Positions 39,250-51,800 are shown, numbered from the stretch's first letter. The stretch: 64,000 nucleotides of DNA from Plectrocnemia conspersa (GCA_009617715.1 VTFK01000097.1:905283-969282); one strand, 5' to 3'. The notes: a model not told the origin generated them from the letters alone. Numbers and translations: made by a program.

Positions 39250-41340
39250 AAACGCAATGAATTTTTTCAGCAATTTGTTTTCGTAAAGTGATATAAAGCA
39301 AAAATGAATTATTTTTATTTATCATATTATTATTAAATTAATTTAATTTATAGAATATAAGAGCTAAAATTAAAATTAGATCAGAATTAAATATTTTAAA
39401 TATTTTTTAAATATTTAAATGCTGTTTTAATATTTCATATTATTGTAATAAATATGATCATAATGTTTACTAGACGTCCTATGAGAGTAAAGTGTAGAAC
39501 ACAATGTTGTCATATTCAACGCTGCACCTGCTAACACTGTGCCATTAACTGATTGTATTGGTCTAGCGAAATGAAAATGCCAAGGAACAGTTCAGTTATC
39601 TTAAATTAAGACAACGTAATGGATTAAAGCACGTGTTGTATACAAAGATGAAATTATATTTTATTATTAAAAAATAAATATTTCTTAATAATAGAATTTA
39701 TCGCTCAGAAATAACAGTCGCTGCAATACTATATAGCATTGTGCAATTTTATTATATCGAATGTTTACGTTTCGAGATAGATGTGGTTTGAATGCTAGCA
39801 GACCTATTGGCAAACAATTTGAGGTTAAAGCTGGCCTTATCAGTATTGAACACTCACTGACTCTCGGTCATACTGGAATGCCTGTAGCAAAATATCATTA
39901 TGTTTTTGCGTGTTTGTGTGTATTTATAGAGAATGTTTTTCATCGCTATTTACGAATACGTTTTTTAATAAAATAATTATCTTTGATAGTGGAAAATTAC
40001 GTATTTTATATACATATACATAATGCGTAATATTGGAAATATCCATGTATTAGGTATATTGATAGCACACTTCAACCACAGAATACAGTCCGTTACTGTT
40101 AAATGACGTAGATTGGCAAGTATTTATAAAATTTCCCGATACGCTTATTAATTACTGGATGGGAATTATTGCCGTCATTCTAAGAATGTCAAATTATAAA
40201 ATAATAAAGCGTTACGCTTTATATTTTTAATTTAATATATTTTTTATATAAAAATATAATTTGTTATAATGTTTATCTGAACATTTGTCATTTATCAGAC
40301 ATCTATCATTCTTTATACTTATCAAATTATCCTGTATGCATGGACCTATTTGATTTTCCCTGCTCTTCATGGCAAATATAATAATCAACTTGGATACTTT
40401 ATAGTGTTATAAAGTTTAATAAAAAACATTATAAACTCGGTATTTAGTTAAAATAAAACCATTTTGATATCCGCATTTTTCTTAATAACTTACTGCTTTC
40501 ATTATTTTTTTTTATACTCTTAAAACATAAAAATCTTTTCATATCTAATTTCATTTAAAAATGCAAAACAGGTACCATTTTAATTATTTTTCTTAATAAA
40601 AAAATCAATGTGAGAAGACACTTACATGTGACGTTATTATTCAAAATAATGGCATGAAATTTCTTGTAACATAGACTGTCACAAACGCTATCTAGATATT
40701 TATATACAAATTATAACATACAACTCTCTAAAATAATAAAAATTAACTAGTATTCTTTACAATCTACAATACAATTATTAATCAACGAAAAACACACGAC
40801 TAAGTTCACAAATAGCTTTTTCAGTAGGGACTATTTTATAACTTTTCTTGCTTACTATTATAAAGACTAATTTTGCATAGTAATCATTACTGATGTGCGT
40901 TTAAAATAAAACTAAAGTAAATATTAACATGATGTAGAGAATCCTACAAAATTTACAAACTTGACATTAAAAATCATGTTTTAAACAAGGACGGTTTTAA
41001 CTAAAACTTAATTTATTTTTGTATTTTATATTTATTTAATTTACATATATATAGTTAAGAAACACTTATGTCTGATTTATATTATATTATAATCATTTAG
41101 AGAATATTATACTAATAATTTTATCAGAACCTTTGTTCATTTGACAATTAATTCGTTTTTATTGGTATAAAGCTTAGTTCATGGTTAATGACTAAAACCG
41201 TGTATTTTTTATGTTATTAGTAGAAAATAATTACTGTACTTTTTATTATTAACATTTATTTATAATTGTAAACGTGTATGGCGTGATTCTTATTATCCTT
41301 CTAACCTTTGGTCGTGTATCTTCAATTCGCAGATAAAAAT
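39250..41340. other. AT-rich DNA upstream of the CBM39-like gene
   Basis: Noncoding, AT-rich. A 71-codon open frame at 39761-39976 has no recognised domain and I do not call it a gene. GC rises only just before the CBM39-like gene. Confidence 0.45.
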
Positions 41341-41352
41341 AACTGGTTTTGC

Positions 41353-41357
41353 TCAGT
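41353..41357 (+). promoter_or_regulatory. Arthropod initiator (TCAGT) for the CBM39-like gene
   Basis: TCAGT, the arthropod transcription-initiator consensus, lies 73 bases before the start codon at 41430. An A/T-rich ATAAAAAT lies about 20 bases upstream, slightly closer than a standard TATA box. Inferred from position only. Confidence 0.4.
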
Positions 41358-41429
41358 CACTCGGAGGCATCATACAAAGAAGCCGACTTTGAGTGCTCCA
41401 GTTTGTGATTCGAATACTTACAAGTCAAC

Positions 41430-43628
41430 ATGAAGGGCATATTTTTGTTTTTGTTTTTCACGGTGTATTGTGGTGGTACATCTTTGAGGATTATGGTGTT
41501 TTCGCCAAAAGGCTTTCGAGTTTGCATAAACCGCGAGCCTGGTCTTTCTGCTTTCACGTTTTGGGCAAGAGTTAACAGGGAGATCGGAAATATTGATATA
41601 ACGGACTACGATATTTACGGTCACGTATCAGGCAGTAATTGCAAAACAATGTGCGTCGCTAACAATGATGTGCAGATCCGTGAACAAGACACGTTAAATT
41701 ATAAGTGGGAGATAGTTAAGAATATGGTTACGACGGTTAACAGTTCATCAGTGGTTATAGGAGGTGAGGCATCAAATATATATTTAATATTTTGCTAATA
41801 TTGCTATTTTTAATAGCGAAAAATCAAATTGTGCTTGAATTTTTATTCATAAAAAAATCGGCTTCAGCTGCAGTGATATATATTGATTATAAATTATATT
41901 ACATATGATAATTTATAATTAATAATATAGATGTAACTGATTTCCAGACTTTTATTCTGGTAGTTAAATCTTACTTTTAGGTATTAATTTTGTATAATTG
42001 ACTTACCCAGTTGGTACATATTTTCCCCAGTGTAACACATTAAAATAATCAAATAAAATAATTTAGCAATTACACTAATTTACTGCACAATTTTACTTTG
42101 ATAAGCATAATAAAAATATAATATACATATGTATATTACACAAGTATATGTTAGTAATCTTTTATTCTCGGGTTGCAAAATAGTTTAACTTTAACTTCAA
42201 TTAAAAATTTTGTCATGCAGCGCATTTTTTAGATATATTAGTTTTATATGGGATTTATCATAAAAAATGTTTTCAGGATTTTTCATTTCATTTTATTATA
42301 CATAAAAAATACGAGATACAAATATACTATATATTTTAAAGTAATACTTTAAAAAATATTGTAGTTATAATAAATACAATATTTTGATAAATCATTTTAA
42401 GAATTATAATTAAAAAAAAAAATTTATGTGTGTGAAAATTTATGATATTACACTAAATACTATCATTTACTTAAGATTGTAGATGCTTAATTTAAAAGGA
42501 TCGAATTGTCATTTAATTGCGCAACAAATTATTAAATACAAGTTATCTTTAAATAATACATTACTCTGGCTCTATTTTTTTAAGTGATACAATGCAAATA
42601 AAAAAAACATGGGCGATAAAACTTGTGAAACAAGAAAATAAAAAACAAGATTGCAATTACTGTAATTTTGACGAATGCATTTCTACCTATAACAATCACT
42701 ATCCCAGTCCTTTCTGGGCTTGCCCGATTACTGAAATAGAATATAGTTTAAGTGGTGGCAAGCAACAAAAAATCATTTATCTAGCTGGTTGTTAAAATTT
42801 ACACTTTATTGCCTGCACGACAATTTTGTAGAATAAGTCTTACACCACGTAGTTTCGTCTCATTATGATATTTTGCAGAAAACTTAGTTTCTTTGTGTGT
42901 AATATGTTTTTAAATTCACAGGATTAAATATATTTATTTAAATTTCAGGTGATCATATGACACACGGCCAGAATCAATTTTGGAGCACTCACACTTTTTG
43001 TCATACTCAAAGACCAGCAACACATACCAATGCTTCAAATGTACCTCGACAACATAAAGGTTCAATATCAAACTCTAGAGAAGACACTATACAAAATTCG
43101 GGCCACGTAAGCGTTGTTTTAAATAAAGTCACATATGAATCTACACATTATACAATCCCATTAGATTCTGAAGCGAGAACTTATGACTGCGAAAGAAACA
43201 AAACTGAAATGATAAATGCGCTAACAGATCGTGTCAATGAAATCAGTGTCGAGAAGAGCGAATTAGCTAGTGCACTAAACGAGCAAAGATTTAACCATGA
43301 TATGTATAGAGACCAATATAATCTTCTTGTGGAGCTATACGAATCTAGAGAAGGAAATAAAACGAACTGGTTATTGATGACCGGTGAAATTCCTAAAAGC
43401 AATCCAGCCAATCTGCTGAAGGAATTAATCAGAGGAAAGCTCAAGATATTTGATGACTACCATTTGACCAATAGTAAGCAAACATCACGTGATACTTTTG
43501 AATTTGAAATGCCAAGCTACAAGATGAAAATGCTGGTTCTGACACGAGCGAAGATTTTGTTAAAAAAATTTAGGTATACTATTACGGATAAAGATTTACT
43601 AGAGTCGTTTGTGTTAGACCAACGAACG
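41430..43628 (+). CDS. Secreted protein: CBM39-like (beta-glucan-recognition type) domain plus coiled-coil exon, 3' end unresolved
   Basis: Exon 1 (41430-41763) encodes a signal peptide (MKGIFLFLFFTVYCGG) and a domain resembling the N-terminal glucan-binding domain of insect beta-GRP/GNBP proteins: SPKGFRVCINREPG, then FTFWARVNREIG, then REQDTLNYKWEIV near its end. The middle is unusual: the family's RDIT...RWTF stretch is replaced by a segment with two cysteines (SNCKTMC). Exon 1 ends with GGAG and GTGAGG; the next exon starts at 42949 after TTTCAG and keeps phase (IGG then DHMTHG). Exon 2 (42949-43628) encodes a His/Asn-rich start, a charged helix likely to coil (about residues ALTDRVNEISVEKSELASAL), then MKMLVLTRAKILLKKF. 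It ends at a strong GTAAGT donor, so more exons follow. It shows no GH16-like glucanase region. The domain call is fairly good; the function is only suggested (pattern recognition). Confidence 0.55.
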
Positions 43629-43629
43629 G

Positions 43630-45300
43630 TAAGTTAATAAAATTATATGACAAAATATCATAGGTACTGTAACATTATATATTAAGAAAAAATAAAATTT
43701 ATTATAAGTCTATATTTATTTTTAGTGCTAATGTTCATAATATAAAATTATGTTGCATTTATGTAATATGTAGTAACAATATTATTTAGTAGTATTTAAC
43801 AAATGTCATATATAAAGCATTATAATTATACCAACAAGTAATTAATATTAGAAATACATTAAATATTATACTTATATAAAAAATACCAAAACTCGGTCTT
43901 ATTTCTTATTAATTTGTTTGTTATCTAAATTTAACCTTTGTTCATTTTATATTTAGTGCGTTATTACATTTAGTGACACACTTATTTTGTATCTATCTAT
44001 TTCTAATGTTTAACGACATACACCATGTATAAACTATTTAACATTTAAATGGCTTGTATATTTGAATATCTTTGTTTTGGATTATTCAAAAATTTCGGCA
44101 AAACCAGTCAGTTGTTATGTATGTGTACAGTTTTTTTATGATTATGGATCTGTCTGTATATCTTTAATATATGTACATATGTCACAAAACTATTATATTG
44201 CGGGATTACTTATTGTATCATCACTAGTTAAAAAAAGGTGCAACAGTTAAAAAGAATCAATCATTGACAATGTAACACGTTTCTTTAAAAGAATAAGAGC
44301 CTTAATATTTTTGTTTTAACATTTTTTAATATATTTTTTAATATAGAAGAGGTCCAGCTCTAAATGTTTATTTAAATATATTGTACATCCATTTAAAGCT
44401 ACAACTTAACCTAACATACCTTAGCAAGCGAATACGTTTATTAACTGTAATTTGTACAATGAACGCCAAGTGAGCTCTTCCTCCTGTCTTATACCTCTTG
44501 GTTCAAATTTCACTAAGGCTCATCACAATTTGATTACGTCCTGATGATTAATGAAAATTTCGAGTTTACGAATCGCGGCTGCGGCACTGCGAAATTATTA
44601 CACACTTTGGTACAAACCAACCCCCCAATAATCTTAATTTAAATGCAAATTTAACTTGTAACGAGAAAACCCAGCGCTCAGGTAGCGGAAGTTGATAATT
44701 GTCCAAATTTATGTTTGTGTATAGGTGAATATTATTTGTAGTAATATTATGTAACAATGAAAAGATTATTCGAATTTATTTTTAATAAATATTAAAATTT
44801 AGTTAAACCGTAATAATTATATATAAATTAAATGTGTGTGATTATTGATTATGCTGTTGAAATTTCTTGTTTTTAATGTATTAGTGAATATATAATATGT
44901 ATGTGCCTGATAAAATAACAGTATTTTATTTAATTTATGGGCCATATGATAATATTTTTTTGACAAAATTTAATCATTGTAATAATTTCGTGAGATAATA
45001 ATATTATTTCATATGGTAAAATAAATTACCAAAAAAATATTTTGCGTTAATTATTGTTTTTTTTTTATAAGTGGTAAAACGTCTTTATGTATTATATAAT
45101 AATGCAACAACTTTAAATGTTCATATTTTGTATATATTGTAAAAAATAAAGATATGTTATTTTTATATTTTTTTTATAGTAATAAACACACTTATTTTAC
45201 GTTTTAAAGCCGAAGGGGTGCTACTTTGCAGCTAAAAATAGACGCAAACAAACTGTTTACAATTTACCATCTTAAATAAAAGTGTCGAGTTTTATTCCGT
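43630..45300. other. Downstream intron or intergenic DNA
   Basis: AT-rich and noncoding, except a GC-richer stretch at about 44470-44710 (CGAATCGCGGCTGCGGCACT), which has no convincing frame. If the 45303 exon is real, this is one 1.67 kb intron. Confidence 0.35.
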
Positions 45301-45302
45301 AG

Positions 45303-45494
45303 ACTGAGCACTTGTATAATTTGATCGTCTGCCGATGTGACAAAGAAATATTTTATGTTTACGATTCGAATCGTCTCTGCCGAATCACAGATATGGCTGT
45401 TGGTAGGGCAGTTTCATCGCCTGATAATTCTCCCAACGGAACATGGTTACGTCTTGAAGTAAAACTGCGAGGTGAAACCTTTGAATATTATTAA
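45303..45494 (+). CDS. Candidate terminal exon of the CBM39-like gene
   Basis: After a good acceptor (TTTTATTCCGTAG) the frame that continues phase 0 from the 43628 donor stays open for 63 codons and ends in TAA (TEHLYNLIVCRCDKEIFYVY onward, ending GETFEYY). Phase and acceptor agree with it being the last exon. Against it: no domain is recognisable and GC-rich sequence continues about 110 bp past the stop, as in the noncoding islands. Confidence 0.25.
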   Translation, partial: TEHLYNLIVCRCDKEIFYVYDSNRLCRITDMAVGRAVSSPDNSPNGTWLRLEVKLRGETFEYY

Positions 45495-45799
45495 TGCAAA
45501 GGGTAGATGACAATAGCGGTTTTAACGCTGGATAGATGCGGGTAGTTTTTTCGGTGCTTACGAGTAGGACGGATGTGTTAGCAGTTAGGTGTCTGTGAAA
45601 TCTCCATTTATCAAGCAAATGTGGTATTAATTATTTTCTTCTATAATTAGAACTTTTTTTTCACAATTTCTCCTATATTTTAAAATGTTTTAAATAATTA
45701 TTTTTATTACTTAATTTTCCTGTTCTAATCTCCTTTTTACTAATTTTATCAAATTAAGCACAAATCAATCGATTTTTTCAAGAATAATATGCTTATTGC

Positions 45800-46075
45800 A
45801 TAATATGATTATTACAACTTTATTAAAAGCCTTTGAAAAATCAGTGTTGATGACATCCTATATAAAAGTTTTTGTTACAATATTGCAAAAAACAGAACAG
45901 ACTCGTTGCTGTTGATCTAGATACAGAAAAACCATGCTGTTGATGCACCAAGTGTCCTTTAATATGGTTTGAAGCTTATGAATTTAAATACTTTAGTTGG
46001 TGGTATTAAAATAGACACAGGCCTATACTTCTCTTGTATTACTTTGTTTCCCTTTTTTGTATGTATGAGAGTCCA
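45800..46075 (-). pseudogene. LINE (jockey/R1-like) reverse-transcriptase relic
   Basis: Reading the minus strand, TKKGNKVIQEKYRPVSILIP (46067-45990) matches the KKGxxxxxxNYRPISLLP motif of non-LTR reverse transcriptases. After frameshifts, about 45940-45900 resembles QHGF plus the serine-threonine motif, and about 45870-45815 encodes DVINTDFSKAFNKV, the catalytic-motif-A region (YTDFSKAFDKV). Several frameshifts separate these, so it is dead. Confidence 0.65.
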
Positions 46076-46326
46076 CATTGTTTTCCATACATAAAAGAAG
46101 AGATCATAATAGTAGAAAACAAATCCAAATATCATGGAAAAACTGCGTATATATCGTATTTGCGTAAATTCTGAATCCGAGGCCACTCAGAGAATTTATA
46201 TAATATGATAACATTTATGACTCAGGTCACGGGCTCGAGGTTAATTTAATATATTTTTTTTAAATTTTATAGTCACATCTCAAGGACACTTAAACGGTTA
46301 TCCTTAATTCACACCCTATTTTGCAA

Positions 46327-46796
46327 AGGGTGATCCAATTTCAGTTTTCTAACTTTAAAAAAATACACACAAATTTTAGGGTATATTTGGATTTTTTTAT
46401 TAATCAAACATTTGCTGTATTTCATTAATTTAAAAAATAATATCAATTAAAGGGTCGCGTCTGAACCTTTTGCAGCAGCCGATCATTTGAATGTAATTTT
46501 CAATGACTTTTTCGCAAGTCGCAAGATCTTGACGGTCAGTTAACGCCACCACGTAAAATAATGCGACCTGGGTACTTTGCAAGTTCGCTCTGTAGGACGA
46601 CGGATAAAGAATATGTGAATTTTGATGCACAGTTCTGATGCACAGTAAACAATTTTAACACGTTTAGCGGTGTTAAAGCGATCCATTTTGTAAATGTGTT
46701 TGTAAACTAACATTTGACACGTTGCACACGCGTGATTATTGACAGCTGTCTTATATATAGTGCTGCCAACATAGACAACTAGAATCGAATCACCCT
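46327..46796 (-). mobile_element. Internally deleted mariner element, 470 bp
   Basis: Terminal inverted repeats of about 25 bp with a few mismatches (AGGGTGATYCRATTYYAGTT at each end). On the minus strand the start codon (46686) begins MDRFNTAKRVKIV, as at the N-terminus of a mariner transposase. The C-terminal end is also kept (CEKVIENYIQMIGCCKRFRR, stop at 46430). The catalytic middle, normally about 250 codons, is gone, so it is a non-autonomous derivative. A TA flanks the right end; the left flank is not TA, perhaps mutated. A 3' UTR-like segment lies between 46327 and 46430. Confidence 0.8.
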
Positions 46797-46984
46797 ATAT
46801 TATTTATCTTTTATCTTGTTATATAAATTAAATAAACTAACTTCGCCTCTTGAGTCAAGAAATTTATTTTATGAACTCTTATATTGCTTGTCGCAAGTAT
46901 TGTTCGTTATAAGAATAATTATTTAAATGTATTTAGATTATTATTTAAAATACATCTAATGAAATTATGGTATTTTGAAAACCC

Positions 46985-47345
46985 GTTATTAAATTTTAGC
47001 AATTCGTACTCATTATTAGTCAAGAGACACGTCAGCGAACCATGCTCACGAACCTAGCAGCTGTGCAGAAGCACGTAATATTCTTATTATTGAGTGGGTA
47101 TATGGTGTATACTATGTGGTACAAAACTGGACTATACACACTCGGTTCCACTGCTCGGATTACTACTTCGCTCCAAGAACTTCTTCGATACACAAACTTC
47201 TTCGACCACTGATTTACACCTCGTTTTCTGTTTGAGCAATCAGCCCCAGAACACGCGCTCGAGAACACGTACCGACAATTTCTAGAATAATTTATCGAAA
47301 AGCTGCTACCAAAGCAACTACATACGACCAGTACGCTTCAAAATC
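46985..47345. other. GC-richer noncoding segment, origin unclear
   Basis: About 350 bp with AGAACTTCTTCGATACAC and AACTTCTTCGACCACTG, a short direct repeat. Open frames on both strands are short. It could be a decayed transposon or a regulatory island. Confidence 0.3.
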
Positions 47346-47564
47346 TGAATTATATTGTTGCTATTTATGTAAGTAACTAACTGCACACAATTATTTAAAA
47401 AGAGTTTAAATATAAACATAAGGATACACGTTTAAAAATTAGTTATATAATATACGCGTGTACTTTAATACATGGAGCATTAAACCATACTAAATCTTGG
47501 TTTGGAGGTTTTAAATTCATGATTACAATTTATAAAAAGATTGAAATACTATATACAGAGTGCT

Positions 47565-48040
47565 GAGGTATGAAAAGGTCGGGACGGAAAAGCTTTGGGT
47601 TTCCTGTTACGTATTGCACGAGGGCACCACTCTTTTCAGCATTAGGCCCGAGAGGTGTAACTCAGTTTGGTGTCGCGGCGGAAGGCAACGAAGAGTATGA
47701 GGGGTGCGCGTGCTACTACGTGAGTCTAATTTTTCCACCTTGCCCACCTTTTGTTTTAATATCCTACGGGAATGTATTTATTGCCGCGGGACTGCCTCGT
47801 CCAAATTAGCTACGTGAGTTGAAAGATTCCAGACTAATGGAGAGCCCGCCGCCGCCGACGGCGATAATGGATCTGGATGGCGATAATTGTGTGGATTACG
47901 ACCCTGACGGCGGTTTGAGACTTTTAAATTGCACGACCCTGGCTCCTCTTTTATGTCCATCCCTTTTCCGACCCTGTCTGCGGCGACCTTGATTGGTCGA
48001 TCTATTACGCACGATGCGTGAAAAGCGTATTTTAATTTAT
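47565..48040. other. GC-rich island 10
   Basis: About 470 bp with sharp AT-rich borders, containing GAGCCCGCCGCCGCCGACGG at about 47841 and GGCGACCTTGATTGGTCGAT. Both strands have frames of 79-93 codons without domains. Candidate conserved noncoding element, or an unrecognised 5' exon. Confidence 0.4.
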
Positions 48041-48616
48041 TTTCAATACAAATAAACACTAATGTAGTAGTGCATAGTACCTAATGGGTGCTATGAGGTG
48101 CTTTCATTACTTATTTGAAATATTTAATTTATTTGGGTATTGCGCCAAAATTCATTAAAATAAAAAACAGGAAAGAACATAGCATTCCGATCAATTAATG
48201 TTCCATTATCTTCTCTTAGAAAAAAAATCTTATCACGTCTAAAATAATCTTTCAGCAGTGAAAATATACACGAATAGTTTTGTTTTCGCGAAATTTATTC
48301 AACGACCCACGTATATAACAGACAAAATCCAGGGTCGGCTCGCGTGCCAAATTTGGCCCATTGCCTATTAAATTCAGCCCGTGGCTGGGAACAAGTTTTA
48401 AATTTCCACTTTATCACAGCGCATTTTTATTCAAAAACAAAATAAGTCGGTTAACGAGTAGCTAATTTATTAACTAACATAGTTGTGAGTTCATAAAGTC
48501 GTGTATGTTTGCTGAAGCTTTTTTTTAATCTATCAAGCTTTGAGCACATTGAAAGTAACATCAATAGCCAATTTAATAGCAAATAAAAACTTTCGAAAGA
48601 TTTTTTTTGATTAACC

Positions 48617-49215
48617 TAGTGGTTCCTTAACTTTTTCGACTCTCAACGCTTTTGCTGAATTCAGGATTTCTCAAAGTGCGCTTTGTCAAATAATAACAAG
48701 TGTGCTTTGCAAAATAGCGAGTATTTTATATTATTTAAGGTTTAGATAAAAATAGTAAGAAATAGTAACCATTTTTGGGGCTTTTAACAGATAAGAAGTT
48801 AACAACAAAAAATTTTTTTTTGCCGCGGGGCTTGGTGCTCCCGCCCACTTTCTCAGGTCGTGTGTAAGCCCTTAACTATCGGCTCATTAGCGACCCTTAT
48901 TTGAGCACAATTGCTTCCCATCAGTGACCATGGTCCACTGCCAAATCTCAACCTGAGTCGTCCACGGTGGACGGCTACGGTTGGTATCCCGGTCCGAAGC
49001 TGCTGATGGTCTCCCGGCATCAGTATCTCTTGTTGGAGACGGAGGAAGGAAATATGTGAGGTAGGTAAGCCAGTGGGCAAAAATGGGTTACTGGTTTTCA
49101 CTATATTTAATTAAAAATGGAATCGATAAACTTATGAAAGTTTTGTAATGGCGGCACACTTGTAAGGAAATCGCAGCACTCTTGCGCATCGAGGCATACA
49201 CTTTAGGAACCAGTG
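48617..49215. mobile_element. hAT relic, about 600 bp
   Basis: The left end reads TAGTGGTTCCTTAACTTTTT and the right end, reversed, reads CACTGGTTCCTAAAGTG, the typical hAT CAGTGGTTCxxAA terminus. Subterminal similarity continues (ACAAGTGTGCTTTGC against ACAAGTGTGCCGCC about 100 bp in). The GC-rich interior (48830-49080) encodes nothing recognised. No target-site duplication remains. Confidence 0.5.
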
Positions 49216-49400
49216 GCCCTACATATACCACTAAGTTTCTTCTGTTTATTTAGAGAGTCAATTCGTTTTTTTCTTTATTAATTTCTGGCCCGTCGGGTAT
49301 AAGATATTTCAGATATTTTTTATAGAAAGATTACTTATTACAATATATATAACATTATCTAGTTTACATGTGAATATATAAAAGTTTATATATAATAAAC

Positions 49401-49601
49401 CACCAGACTGAAAGTCTGGGAGTCGGTGACATCTATATATAATTAATTATACATTATTATGTGTATCATAATTTATAATCAATTGATGTCACTTTGTAGT
49501 TGGGGCATTTTTTATAAATAAAAACTCGAGTCTGCTGCCATAAACCAAACCTGCGGTTCCGGGTTATCAAACAAGACCGTACAGATTACGCTATTCCGTC
49601 C
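49401..49601 (-). mobile_element. tRNA-derived SINE, near full length
   Basis: The head (49601-49527, minus strand) has GAATAGCGTAATCTGTACGG, matching the copy near 56.0 kb. Its B box is damaged. The body is AT-rich. The 3' end (about 49440-49401) is GTCACCGACTCCCAGACTTT then CAGTCTGGTGG, the same tail as the element in the bchs intron. Confidence 0.65.
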
Positions 49602-49619
49602 ATTAATAACTCTCTTTTT

Positions 49620-50215
49620 AAAGCATAACATGTTTATTGTATCGTTGTTTACACTAGATTTCATTAACTGCAAAAAAAGCTCACTCTGACTCCTTACTAG
49701 TCGGCTTAATTATTGTAAGATACTTGCATGATAGCTCCAAATATTTTTCTTGGACTTTTTTCATCAAAATACATAATTTTTTTATGTATTGTTTTTATTT
49801 GTCTTGCTAAGTCTTTCGAATTAGTTTTTTGTTTACTTACTTGCTAAAGCTTTTGTTTAATGATACTTCAGCAACTGTTAATTCAACAGAAATTTATTTA
49901 CCGCTATGACTCATATGCGAAATGCGAAAAGATGCAAGCTTAGTTTATTAGTAATATTTCATAATATATTCATTTTGAATTTTAGGCGTAAAATAAATAG
50001 CTTCGTCACTTATTTTGTATAACAATATCTTAAAAACTTTATGATTGTTATATTTTATTTCCTATATTTGTTAATTGTACACATTACAGTAATATATTAA
50101 TCATGTTATTGTAATTTTTAATAAAAAATAAATAAATTTGTTATAAAGCTTAATATAATATATTATGTCAAATCTGAAAATTGAATCTACAAATAGTGCA
50201 TAGAAAAAAAAACTG
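49620..50215. other. AT-rich noncoding DNA
   Basis: Nothing recognisable beyond low-complexity AT sequence. Confidence 0.5.
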
Positions 50216-50219
50216 TATA

Positions 50220-50665
50220 TGTACGGAGATGTGCCTCTGCCACATCGTGTTCCGGCTGATCATTCGACAAAGGGTGGCCAGATCTAGGGGGCGAAATCGC
50301 GGGAGGTGGTCCTCGCACCGTCACCGGTAAATGTGTGGGGCACAAATTGAAAATCAATGAACCGCGGAATTCAATTTTATATTAAAACCCATTCATCTTC
50401 GGGATAGGCCACACACAAGGAGGAATAAGAGAGCCAACCGCCGAAAGCTCCTCCGCGCGATAGAAATATCCGGGAGGTGAGAGCAGCTCTGACTTTTCAT
50501 TTCACGCTTTTCTCATTTGACGCAAAAATATCTCGAATTTTACACGGCCGTAAGAAGAAGAGGTAAAAAAATACGAAAGCGGTTTGTGCTTTATTTTTCG
50601 CCTCCGGTTTTAGGTTTGTTCCGATTCGACGCTCGCCAAGTTCTGTTTCCGCTTGCATTGGTAGA
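50220..50665. other. GC-rich island 11
   Basis: About 445 bp containing GTCCTCGCACCGTCACCGGT, AACCGCCGAAAGCTCCTCC and an AATTGAAAATCAATGAACCG block. No reading frame above background. Candidate conserved noncoding element. Confidence 0.4.
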
Positions 50666-50669
50666 TATT

Positions 50670-51235
50670 AATGTACATTTCGATATTTTTTAAGTAAAGG
50701 CTATTTATTGCCATATATAGTATATCACTATTTAATAAATTATTAAATATTAGAAAAAAAATACTAATACGTTTTTCGAACGATTTTAAATATAAAAAAA
50801 TACTTGTTGATGCATAGTTTTTTGCTGTAATGATTCTATTTTTTTATGTGACGTTTTATAACCATTGAAGCAATTATTATGTGTTGATTGATTAAAAAAC
50901 TACAGTTATTTCTAATAGTTGAATTTTATACAGATAATACAAAATATTAATTGTGGAATGCGAGTTAATCTCAAATAAGTTAGTCTTAATTAAATATATT
51001 ATTAAATAATATAATATTTGTCATTTTTTTTTGTAAAATGTTCACAGGATATTTACTATATCATTAAGTTATGCTCCTCTATAATATATTTGTTGTCAAA
51101 TATGTCACAAGTACTATGATATTTATGCTTTGACGTTCAGAGCTAAAAATAATATTCGCCTCTTTCATGTCACTAATCTGAAAATATTTCTAATATCAAA
51201 ATTACAGCGTATATTTTACACTTGTGTGTGTGAAT
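50670..51235. other. AT-rich noncoding DNA
   Basis: No gene or repeat recognised. Confidence 0.5.
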
Positions 51236-51239
51236 AGAG

Positions 51240-51800
51240 GAGCTTTCATTTAGAGGACGTCACAATTTTAATAAAAGTCAAAGGTTTGTGAATCCTCCGG
51301 CGTGACATTCATTACCGATAGAAAATACTGCATCAATGAAAACTGATGAGGCGATAAACATAAAAGGAAATCCGGGAATGTTTCGCGATTCATCTCAGAG
51401 ACTTGTAAAAGGCGAAAATAAAATGACGATGCGACGCCTTTCAAAGATTTCAAAAATTACTCTACACCCACGTGCCTTGGTGGTGTTTCAAATTGAAATT
51501 TTCTATAAAGGAGAAATCGCCAGTAAAGTATACCTCGAGAAGAAGGTGAAATTTCATTTGGATTTTTTAACGAGAATTTTTTCTCGGTATATCAATTATA
51601 ATTTTTATGAATAAATTAGCATAGCGTTATTCCGATTCCGCGAGGGTTGGTTAATATTTATTTTTTCACAAAGAGTGCAAAATAAATTAGCGCTTTTGTC
51701 GGCTGTGGTTTAAACAGGCTTTACAATGACGCGTGAAAAGTTAGGGGATTAAAATTGAAGGGGAACCTTTTTGATGACATCAAAAATCCTTTTCATCATT
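51240..51800. other. GC-richer island 12
   Basis: Mixed-composition stretch that stays open for 92 codons on the plus strand (51336-51614) and about 61 on the minus. The plus frame is Lys-rich, without a domain, and is not flanked by splice sites. Candidate noncoding element, with a small gene not excluded. Confidence 0.3.

Noticed and set aside
42592..42795. 67-codon open frame between the two CBM39-like exons
   Set aside because: The only nearby acceptor would require the wrong phase from exon 1, the frame ends in a stop before any donor, and no domain is recognisable.
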